Source: Microbacterium mangrovi
GTDB lineage: Bacteria; Actinomycetota; Actinomycetes; Actinomycetales; Microbacteriaceae
Length of the DNA stretch: 64,000 bases
Reading direction: 5' to 3'
Assembly: GCF_000802305.1 (NCBI RefSeq)
Contig: NZ_JTDK01000001.1
Span: 338,609-402,608 of the forward strand
Shown: piece by piece, positions 57,830 to 64,000 of the stretch
Numbering within the stretch: position 1 is the stretch's first letter
Layout of the letters: each line of letters opens with the position of its first letter
The notes under the pieces: model-generated
Told to the model about the DNA's origin: nothing
Databases searched by the model: none
Seen by the model: the letters and a program-made list of their open reading frames with translations, nothing else
Position numbers and translations under genes: made by a program

Positions 57830-57859
57830 GAGCTCCCTCGCCCGTCGTTGGTATTCGAA

Positions 57860-57888
57860 ATCGTATACAATCGGTGGCGGAAGGGCAA
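57860..57888 (-). promoter_or_regulatory. hpaG promoter with GntR-type operator
   Basis: On the minus strand, TTGCCC (57888-57883) and TACGAT (57865-57860) are 17 bp apart. The dyad AT-C-GTATAC-A-AT (57860-57871) overlaps the -10; GTATAC-centred sites of this form are typical for FCD-type GntR regulators. Start of transcription is expected near 57853. Confidence 0.6.
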
Positions 57889-57900
57889 GGCATCCGCAAT

Positions 57901-57966
57901 TCGGTTCTCCCGATGAATATCCGCGAATGTCACCGCTTTTCCCTGAGAGGCCTGCACGTCGATACT
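57901..57966 (+). promoter_or_regulatory. LysR-dependent promoter of the transporter gene
   Basis: A LysR-type box TCGG-N5-CCGA (57901-57913; T-N11-A) is followed by GCGAAT and CACCGCTTTTC, and by a -10 GATACT (57961-57966). The same elements, in the same order and with identical spacing, stand before the P450 gene (60747-60812). Confidence 0.68.
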
Positions 57967-58006
57967 CGGACGCAGGTCAACCGCAACCCGCTGACGAGGG
58001 AGTCAC

Positions 58007-59398
58007 ATGAGCACGCCGACCGCAGCATCCCATCCCGGTTTCACCCCGACCGGCACCATCCAGAGTCCGTCCGACCGCCGCCGCGTGGTCGTCGCGACCG
58101 TCGTCGGAACCACCGTGGAGTGGTACGACTTCTTCATCTACGCGACCAGCGCCGCCCTGGTGTTCGGTCAGCTCTTCTTCGAGCCCGCCGGGCCGCAGTT
58201 CGCGCAGATCCTCGCGTTCATCACGGTCGGCATCAGCTTCCTGTTCCGCCCGCTCGGCGCGTTCCTGGCCGGGCACTTCGGCGACAAGCTGGGCCGTCGT
58301 CCGATGCTCGTCATCACCCTGCTCCTGATGGGTGCCTCGACCACCCTCGTCGGCCTGCTGCCGACCTACGCCGCGATCGGCGTGTGGGCGCCGGCGCTGC
58401 TGATCCTGCTGCGCGTGCTGCAGGGGATCTCGGCAGGCGGCGAGTGGGGCGGTGCCGTGCTCATGTCCGTCGAGCACGCGCCGAAGGATCGCCGGGGCGC
58501 GTTCGGCGCCGCGCCGCAGATCGGGGTGCCGCTCGGCATCCTGCTCGCCTCGGCCGTCATGGCCATCATGGCCGGCATCGCGCCCGGCGAAGCATTCCTC
58601 GCCTGGGGATGGCGCGTGCCGTTCCTGCTGTCGATCGTGCTGATCTTCGTCGGCTACTGGGTGCGCCGCCGAGTCTCCGAGAGCCCGGTGTTCCAGGAGA
58701 TCGCCGAACGCAAGGAGGAGGCCCGGATGCCCATCGTGCAGCTGTTCCGCAAGCACTGGCTGCTGGTGATCGTCGCCGCGTTCGTGTTCGCGGGCAACAA
58801 CGCGGTCGGCTACATGTCGACCGGCGGCTACATCCAGCGCTACTCCACCGACCCGGCCGGCCCGATCAAGCTCGACCCGGCCCCCGTGCTGTGGATGGTC
58901 GCGATCTCGGGCGTCACCTGGCTGATCTTCACCTGGCTCGGCGGGGTGCTCAGCGATCGGATCGGGCGCCGCAACACTTACATCATCGGCTGGATCGTGC
59001 TGGCCCTCGGGATCGTCGCCCTGTTCCCGCTCGTGAACCTCGGCTCGATCTGGTCGCTCCTGGCCGCGCTCGTGCTGCTGACGGTGGGTCTCGGCTTCAC
59101 GTACGGGCCGCAGGCTGCGCTGTACTCCGAGCTGTTCCCGGCATCGATCCGCTTCTCGGGCGTCTCGATCTCGTATGCCATCGGCGCGATCCTCGGCGGG
59201 GCGTTCGCCCCGACCATCGCGACCGCCCTGCTGCAGGCGACCGGCACGACGTGGTCGATCTCCGGCTACCTGCTGGGCATGGTCGCGCTGGCGCTCATCG
59301 CGACCCTGCTGCTGCGCGACCGGACCGGCATCCCGCTCGGCCCCGAAGCCGAAGAGGAGCAGGCCAAGAGCCCGATCTACGGCGCTTCGCAGGGCTGA
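58007..59398 (+). CDS. MHS-family metabolite:H+ symporter, aromatic-acid type
   Basis: This 463-residue major facilitator has twelve helices and the metabolite:H+ symporter signatures VEWYDFFIYATSAALVF in helix 1 and GHFGDKLGRRPML between helices 2 and 3, plus RVLQGISAGGEWGGAV in helix 4. Members import shikimate, proline betaine, citrate or aromatic acids. Divergent from the hpa operon and sharing a LysR promoter with the P450 gene, it probably imports the aromatic acid that feeds both. The ATG at 58007 is preceded by GAGG. A bidirectional hairpin follows the stop. Confidence 0.88.
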   Translation: MSTPTAASHPGFTPTGTIQSPSDRRRVVVATVVGTTVEWYDFFIYATSAALVFGQLFFEPAGPQFAQILAFITVGISFLFRPLGAFLAGHFGDKLGRRPMLVITLLLMGASTTLVGLLPTYAAIGVWAPALLILLRVLQGISAGGEWGGAVLMSVEHAPKDRRGAFGAAPQIGVPLGILLASAVMAIMAGIAPGEAFLAWGWRVPFLLSIVLIFVGYWVRRRVSESPVFQEIAERKEEARMPIVQLFRKHWLLVIVAAFVFAGNNAVGYMSTGGYIQRYSTDPAGPIKLDPAPVLWMVAISGVTWLIFTWLGGVLSDRIGRRNTYIIGWIVLALGIVALFPLVNLGSIWSLLAALVLLTVGLGFTYGPQAALYSELFPASIRFSGVSISYAIGAILGGAFAPTIATALLQATGTTWSISGYLLGMVALALIATLLLRDRTGIPLGPEAEEEQAKSPIYGASQG

Positions 59399-59400
59399 CG

Positions 59401-59440
59401 CGGTCCCCGGCTGCAGGCTCAGCCCTGCAGCCGGGGATCG
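59401..59440. terminator. Bidirectional terminator between the transporter and HtaA-like genes
   Basis: A 17-bp stem with one G-T pair (59401-59417 with 59424-59440) and a 6-base loop lies at the convergent ends. The stop codon of the HtaA-like gene is in the loop. Confidence 0.8.
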
Positions 59441-59832
59441 TCCAGTTCGGTGCCCTCGCGGTACGGGCCGAAGAACAGGTCCGCGCCATCGGCGGTGAGT
59501 GTCGTGCCGCTCGCCCGGACGCCGTCGAATGCGGCGATCCGGGCGAACGGCAGGCGGGCCGCCGGGTCGTCGGGGTCGGCGATCGACAGGACGGCCCCGG
59601 GCCCGGATGCCTCCACCCACGGGTCGGCGATGACGACCCGCATCATGCCGTTGTGCCCGGTGAACCGCACACGCCCGGTGAACCGGCGAACGGCCGGCTC
59701 CGACTCCGGTGCCTCGCGGAAACGGAAGCCCGAGGCATCCTCTGCGGCGCCGTCGAGGGCGATCTCGCCGTCGGCCATCCCGCGGACGTATCCGACCAGC
59801 GATCCCTTGATCGCCCAGACCAGCACGCTCAT
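59419..59832 (-). CDS. Cytoplasmic HtaA-domain (haem-binding-like) protein
   Basis: This 137-residue protein is a single HtaA domain: VLVWAIKGSLVGYVRG at the start and RVRFTGHNGMMRVVIADPWV in the middle. In corynebacterial HtaA, haem is held by a Tyr four residues after a Ser, with a His; here S11, Y15 and H60 fit. HtaA proteins are normally secreted or membrane-anchored haem scavengers; this one has no signal peptide. Its ATG overlaps the LysR stop (ATGA), so the two are co-translated, beside a haem-dependent P450. A role in haem supply to the P450 is inference only. Confidence 0.65.
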   Translation of the reverse strand: MSVLVWAIKGSLVGYVRGMADGEIALDGAAEDASGFRFREAPESEPAVRRFTGRVRFTGHNGMMRVVIADPWVEASGPGAVLSIADPDDPAARLPFARIAAFDGVRASGTTLTADGADLFFGPYREGTELDDPRLQG

Positions 59833-60743
59833 GCCGGGCCCGGCCACGTGATGGAGCGGGCGAAGTCGATGAGGGCGCGCGTGCGCTCGGCGGGAGGCGT
59901 CGCCGCGGGCCAGATGACCTCGATCCCCACCGGCGGCACCGGGGGCGAGATCTCTTTCATGACGACGGGGTAGCCCTCGTAGCTCGCCGGGTTCGCAGGT
60001 CGCTGCACCAGGATGCCGTACCCGAGTCCGCGGCCGACGAGGGTGCGCACAGCCTCGTAGCTGGCGGTGCGGTGCCGGACCTTCGGAGTGAGCCCCCGGC
60101 GTGCGAAGAGCGAGAGCGTGTGCTGGCTCGACGGCGGCGCGTCGAGCAGGATCAGGTCGCGATCGACGAGCTCTTCGAGTGTCACGCGCTCGGCGGATGC
60201 GAGCGGGTCGCCGGCCGCCAGGAGCACGTGGGCCGGGAGCTCGAACAGGCGCTCGCGGCGCGGGTTGCCCGGGATGAGCGTTTCGTAGACGAACGCCACG
60301 TCGACCTCGCCGCGCTCGAGCCGCCCGTCCAGCTCGTCATGGGTCGCTTCGATGATGTCGAGCTCGACGCGCGGGTGGGCGTCGCCGAAGTCGTGCAGCA
60401 GCGGAGGCAGGATCGTCGGGGCGAGCGTCGGGTAGCACCCGATCGTGATCGGGCCGACCAGCTCCCCCTCCGCGGCGTGCAGCGAGAGGGTGAGCTCGCG
60501 CGCGTCGGCGAGGAGCCGCCGGGCGTGCGCGGCGACCTGGGTGCCCGCCGTGGTGAGCGTCAGCCCGTGGGCCCGGCGCCGCACGCACAGGGGCTCGCCG
60601 AGCTGGGTCTCGAGCTCGGTGATCGCATCGGAGATCGCGGAGGGCGAGACGTGCAGTCGCGCGCCGGCCGCGGCGATCGTCCCCTCGTCGGCCGCGGCGA
60701 TGAGATACGACAACTGCCGGAGGGTGAAGGGAGGGGCATCCAT
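59829..60743 (-). CDS. LysR-family transcriptional regulator
   Basis: This 304-residue protein has the LysR helix-turn-helix (FTLRQLSYLIAAADEGTIAA, then AGARLHVSPSAISDAITELE) and the substrate-binding domain (ITIGCYPTLAPTILPPLLHD; GYGILVQRP). ATG at 60743 is chosen as it begins just before FTLRQL; earlier in-frame starts would overlap its own operator. Its LysR box lies 4-16 bases upstream of the start. It is divergent from the P450 gene and probably activates both it and the transporter gene at 58007. Confidence 0.88.
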   Translation of the reverse strand: MDAPPFTLRQLSYLIAAADEGTIAAAGARLHVSPSAISDAITELETQLGEPLCVRRRAHGLTLTTAGTQVAAHARRLLADARELTLSLHAAEGELVGPITIGCYPTLAPTILPPLLHDFGDAHPRVELDIIEATHDELDGRLERGEVDVAFVYETLIPGNPRRERLFELPAHVLLAAGDPLASAERVTLEELVDRDLILLDAPPSSQHTLSLFARRGLTPKVRHRTASYEAVRTLVGRGLGYGILVQRPANPASYEGYPVVMKEISPPVPPVGIEVIWPAATPPAERTRALIDFARSITWPGPA

Positions 60744-60746
60744 AAT

Positions 60747-60812
60747 TCGGTTCATCCGATCTTGAACAGCGAATAACACCGCTTTTCTTAGCGTATCGAC
60801 CTTCAACATACT
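60747..60812 (+). promoter_or_regulatory. LysR-dependent promoter of the P450 fusion gene
   Basis: TCGG-N5-CCGA (60747-60759), GCGAAT, CACCGCTTTTC and -10 CATACT (60807-60812) repeat the transporter promoter. The distance from box end to -10 start is 48 bp in both. The site also overlaps the LysR promoter region, allowing autoregulation. Confidence 0.68.
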
Positions 60813-60840
60813 CGAAGCATCCGAACCACGAGGATGTGAG

Positions 60841-63807
60841 ATGACGAGTATCGAAGCCCCCGTCGCCGACTGGGTGACAATCCCCGATCTGTATCGCGAC
60901 CCCTTCCCGATCTACGAGCGCCTCCGCGCCGAGGGCGGCGTGCACTGGGTGCCGGAGGTGGGTCGGTACCTGATCACGTCGTACCAGGCGGTGCACGAGA
61001 CCGAGCTGGCGCAGGATCTGTACTCGGCGGACGAGGAGGGGTCGCTGCAGATCCGCGCGATGGGGCACTCGATGCTGCGCCGCGACGATCCGGAGCACTA
61101 CCTCGAGCGCAAGGCGTGGCAGCCGGTGCTGCGCCCGGGCGTCGTCAAGCGCACCTGGACGGCGATGTTCCGCCGCAACGCCGAGCGCTATCTCGACGAG
61201 ATGATCGCCAAGGGACCGGATGCCGACCTCATCTGGGACTTCGCGGCGCCCTACTCGGCCGAGAACCTGCGGCAGATCCTCGGGCTGCGCAACGCCACCC
61301 AGGAAGACCTGCAGCGCTGGTCGCAGACCCTGATCAACGCGACCGCGAACTACGCGGACGACCCCGAGGTGTGGGCCGAAGGTGAGCGGTCGTTCGCCGA
61401 GGTGGATGCAGCGCTCGACGAGATCCTGCCGTGGCACCTCGCGAATCCGAACGAGTCGCTGCTGTCGACGCTGCTGCGCATCCCCGACTACGACATGCCC
61501 ATGGAGCGCATCCGCGCGAACATCAAGATGACCATCGGCGGCGGCCTCAACGAGCCGCGCGACGCCCTCGGCGTCGCGGCGTGGGCGATGCTGACGCATC
61601 CCGACCAGCGGGCCGCGGCCACCGCCGATCCGGCGCTCTGGCACACCGTGTTCGACGAGTCGCTGCGCTGGATCGCGCCGATCGGCCTGTACTCGCGCCA
61701 GGTGACCCGGGACACGGTGCTCTGCGGCGTGCGGCTTCCGGCGGGAGCCCGGCTGGGAATCTGCGTGCTCTCGGCGAATCGCGACGAGAACGTCTGGACG
61801 GATGCCGACCGGTTCGACATCCACCGGGATGTCAAGCCGCACCTCGCCTTCAGCAAGGGCGTGCACGTCTGCCTCGGGGCCTGGGTCGCCCGGGCCGAGG
61901 TCGCCGATGTCGCGCTCCCGATGCTGTTCGAGCGGCTCGACGGCCTCGCATCGTGTCCGACGCGGGCGACGGAGATCGGCGGCTGGGTGTTCCGCGGCAT
62001 GACGAACATGCCCGTGGTGTGGGATGCCGTGCGGGATGCCGGCCCTGCCGCGGCCGCACCCGTGGCATCCGGAGCCCGTGACGTCGCGCCTCGGGTGGCG
62101 ATCGTCGGCTCCGGGCCGTCGGGATGCTTCACGGCCCAGTCGCTGCGCCGCGCGCTGCCGGCGGCTTCGGTCGAGGTGTTCGACGAGCTCCCCGCACCGT
62201 ACGGCCTGGTGCGGTACGGGGTCGCCGCCGACCACCAGGGCACCAAGTCGGTGGCCCGCCAGTTCGACCGGCTCTTCACCGTCGAGGGCGTGCGCTTCCG
62301 CGGCAACGTGCGCGTCGGCACGGACGTCACGCTCGACGAGCTGCGCCGGGCGTATGACGCCGTCGTCCTCGCCACGGGCCTTCACGCCGACGCCGCGCTG
62401 CCGGTGCCGGGCGGCTCCCTCGAGCGCGTGCACGGCGCCGGCCGCATCACCCGGCTGCTCAACGGGCATCCCGACGAAGGCACCGCCCCCGCGCTCGGCG
62501 CCACGGTCGCGGTGATCGGACACGGGAACGTGGCGCTCGACGTCGCACGCCTCCTGTCGCGCGATGCCGAGGGGCTCGTCGGGTCGGACATCGCCGACGA
62601 CGCGCACGTCCGGCTCGCCCGCGGCATCCGCGCGATCCACCTCATCGGACGCAGCCCCGTCGCATCAGCCAAGTTCGACCCGGTGATGGTGCGCGAGCTG
62701 GCCGGCCTTCCCGGCATCCGGCACGTCGTGCACGGCGCCGGCGACCTGCCCGGAGACGGCAAGGACGCCCGGGTGGATGCCGTGCGGTCTCTGCTCGAGA
62801 CCGATCCGGGGGGCGAGCGGCTGCGGATCGAGTGGTGGTTCGGGCACGCGCCGGTGCGCGTCGAGGGGCCCGACCGGGTGACCGCGATGGTCGTCGCGGG
62901 CCCGGAGGGCGAGGTCTCACTGCCGGTCGATGACGTGATCACCGCGGTGGGATTCGCGGCGGCGCCGGGCACGCTCGTCGAGCCAGGGACGACCGACGAC
63001 GGGCGCATCGAGCCCGGCCTGTACACCGCCGGGTGGCTGCGCCGCGGGCCGCGGGGCACGATCCCGGATCAGCGCGTCGACGCCCGGGCCCTTGCCCGCA
63101 CGATCACGGACGATGTGGCATCGGGCGCGGTCGGCGCCACCGCGGAGGGTCTCGCCGACCTGCCCGGAGAGACCGACTTCGACGGCTGGCGGCGTATCGA
63201 TCTGCGGGAGCGTCTCGGCGCGACTCCGGACCGCGAGCGCGTGAAGCTCACGTCGCGGGCGGCGCTGCTGGATGCCGCACGGGAGGCCTCGCTGACGCTG
63301 CCCCCGGAGCCCGCCGCCGGCGTCGGACTCTCGACGGAGACGCCGGTGACGATCCTGTTCGCCACCGAGTCGGGCGGGGCGGAGCTGGTCGCCCAGGAGC
63401 TCGAGGGGGTGCTCGGCGACGGGGCGGACGTCCGGGTGCAGGACCTCGCCGATACCGCGCCGGGCGACCTCGATCCGGCCCGGATGCACCTCGTCGTCAG
63501 CGCCACGTACGGCGACGGGGAGGTGCCGACCTCGGCGCGCCCGTTCCACGCCGCACTCGCGGGGGCTGAACTGGCCGGGCTGCGGTACGCGGTGTTCGGC
63601 ATGGGCGATCGCAGCTATACCAAGACGTACTCACGCGGCAGTGAGCTGATCGACGAGGCGCTCGCCGCCGCCGGCGCCGTCCGGGTGGGGGAGTACGGAC
63701 GGCACGACGCTTCCGGCCCGATCTCCGCCGCCGAGGTCGCGGTGGAGTGGCTGCAGGGCGTGCTCGCCGAGCTCGCCACCGTGGACGCGGAGCGGGTCGC
63801 AGTCTGA
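60841..63807 (+). CDS. Self-sufficient cytochrome P450: P450 - FprA-type reductase - flavodoxin fusion
   Basis: This 988-residue protein contains three redox modules. Residues 1-400 are a P450: helix I GGGLNEPRDA (231-240; Asn237 near the usual Thr position), E273-SL-R276, and haem ligand C344 in FSKGVHVCLGAW. Residues 417-770 are an adrenodoxin-reductase/FprA-type flavoenzyme: FAD motif VAIVGSGPSG, APYGLVRYGVAADH, NADP motif VAVIGHGNVALDVAR, and GWLRRGPRGT. Residues 835-988 are a flavodoxin: FATESGGAELVA, ATYGDGEVPTS, FGMGDRSYTKTY. Electrons could flow NADPH-FAD-FMN-haem in one chain. The P450 part resembles GcoA/CYP255-type aromatic O-demethylases from memory (GWVFRG near its end). AGGA precedes the ATG; start and stop are intact. 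Confidence 0.9.
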   Translation: MTSIEAPVADWVTIPDLYRDPFPIYERLRAEGGVHWVPEVGRYLITSYQAVHETELAQDLYSADEEGSLQIRAMGHSMLRRDDPEHYLERKAWQPVLRPGVVKRTWTAMFRRNAERYLDEMIAKGPDADLIWDFAAPYSAENLRQILGLRNATQEDLQRWSQTLINATANYADDPEVWAEGERSFAEVDAALDEILPWHLANPNESLLSTLLRIPDYDMPMERIRANIKMTIGGGLNEPRDALGVAAWAMLTHPDQRAAATADPALWHTVFDESLRWIAPIGLYSRQVTRDTVLCGVRLPAGARLGICVLSANRDENVWTDADRFDIHRDVKPHLAFSKGVHVCLGAWVARAEVADVALPMLFERLDGLASCPTRATEIGGWVFRGMTNMPVVWDAVRDAGPAAAAPVASGARDVAPRVAIVGSGPSGCFTAQSLRRALPAASVEVFDELPAPYGLVRYGVAADHQGTKSVARQFDRLFTVEGVRFRGNVRVGTDVTLDELRRAYDAVVLATGLHADAALPVPGGSLERVHGAGRITRLLNGHPDEGTAPALGATVAVIGHGNVALDVARLLSRDAEGLVGSDIADDAHVRLARGIRAIHLIGRSPVASAKFDPVMVRELAGLPGIRHVVHGAGDLPGDGKDARVDAVRSLLETDPGGERLRIEWWFGHAPVRVEGPDRVTAMVVAGPEGEVSLPVDDVITAVGFAAAPGTLVEPGTTDDGRIEPGLYTAGWLRRGPRGTIPDQRVDARALARTITDDVASGAVGATAEGLADLPGETDFDGWRRIDLRERLGATPDRERVKLTSRAALLDAAREASLTLPPEPAAGVGLSTETPVTILFATESGGAELVAQELEGVLGDGADVRVQDLADTAPGDLDPARMHLVVSATYGDGEVPTSARPFHAALAGAELAGLRYAVFGMGDRSYTKTYSRGSELIDEALAAAGAVRVGEYGRHDASGPISAAEVAVEWLQGVLAELATVDAERVAV

Positions 63808-63860
63808 CGGGCGTTTTGAGCGCGACCCTACGGTCAAGTGCGGGGCAGATGCAGGCGCCG

Positions 63861-64000
63861 GAGGGACGTCGGAGGGACGTCGGGGCATGTCGGGGGACGT
63901 CGGGGGGGACGTCGGGGCACGTCGGGGCACGTCGGGGCACGTCGGAGGGACGTCGGAGGGACGTCAGGGCATGTCGGGGGACGTCGGGGGGGGGGGGGGG
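63861..64000. repeat. GGACGTCGG tandem repeat with higher-order period, ending in a G run
   Basis: Units of 10-12 bases of the type GGGACGTCGG, with CATGTC and CACGTC variants, fill the region after the P450 gene (63808-63860 holds nothing recognisable). A block of about 46 bases at 63861-63906 recurs at 63945-63990 with one change, giving an 84-bp higher period. The last 15 bases are all G, which may be a sequencing or assembly artefact. Confidence 0.75.

Noticed and set aside
63861..63990. CRISPR-like array at the window end
   Set aside because: Units are 10-12 bases with no unique spacers and no cas genes, so this is a simple tandem repeat.

Overview
The window reads as chromosome of a high-GC actinobacterium, most likely a Microbacteriaceae member close to Microbacterium. 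This is inferred from the very GC-rich third codon positions, many leaderless genes (a TANNNT -10 box 6-9 bases before the start codon), an F420-type oxidoreductase, a monomeric NADP isocitrate dehydrogenase and a PurN-linked DUF6350 protein. The word GGATGCC and its complement GGCATCC recur strikingly often. No rRNA, tRNA, CRISPR array or insertion sequence was recognised.

1-9.6 kb: the end of a RibD/DHFR-like gene, a stand-alone LigD-type polymerase, a PIN toxin-antitoxin pair with an operator, a LigC-type DNA ligase translationally coupled to a P-type ATPase, and a TetR regulator between two acyl-CoA dehydrogenases that share an exact 12-bp promoter motif. 9.7-15 kb: sucCD with a strong terminator, an Hsp70-like protein without a substrate-binding domain, and a ParR/ParM-like actin cassette. 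15-23.5 kb: F420-type and SUMF1-like proteins, DUF6350, purN-purH, a disulfide-oxidoreductase homologue and an Ada-AlkA fusion with Ogt.

23.5-28.7 kb: a heterodimeric ABC exporter (degenerate plus canonical site) behind a long leader holding a 22-codon upstream ORF that can fold with downstream RNA, followed by a ROK regulator. 28.7-41.5 kb: an L,D-transpeptidase, GNAT, VOC dioxygenase-like protein, nucleobase permease, icd, an FAD oxidase with two coupled membrane proteins, a GH20 hexosaminidase and a class B penicillin-binding lipoprotein. 41.5-44.8 kb: a ZTP riboswitch controlling glyA-folD and a Gfo/Idh/MocA oxidoreductase; ZTP links these one-carbon genes to the PurH step encoded at 18.3 kb.

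44.8-64 kb is a catabolic and regulatory region: an APC permease, alcohol dehydrogenase and PucR regulator; an ECF sigma factor with a DGPF protein; a second PIN toxin-antitoxin pair; then the homoprotocatechuate (3,4-dihydroxyphenylacetate) meta-cleavage genes hpaI, hpaH, hpaD, hpaE, a GntR regulator and an unusual hpaG-RraA fusion. Divergent from these is an MHS-family aromatic-acid transporter. Beyond it lie a LysR regulator coupled to a small HtaA-type haem-binding-like protein, and a 988-residue P450 fused to an FprA-type ferredoxin reductase and a C-terminal flavodoxin. The transporter and P450 promoters share the same LysR box with identical spacing to the -10, so they probably act together: uptake, P450 oxidation or O-demethylation of an aromatic acid, then hpa ring cleavage. 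The fusion enzyme and its regulation are the most novel content. Two families of dispersed palindromic repeats lie in and between genes, one exactly at the domain joint of the hpaG fusion. The window ends in a tandem repeat and a 15-base G run that looks like an assembly edge.
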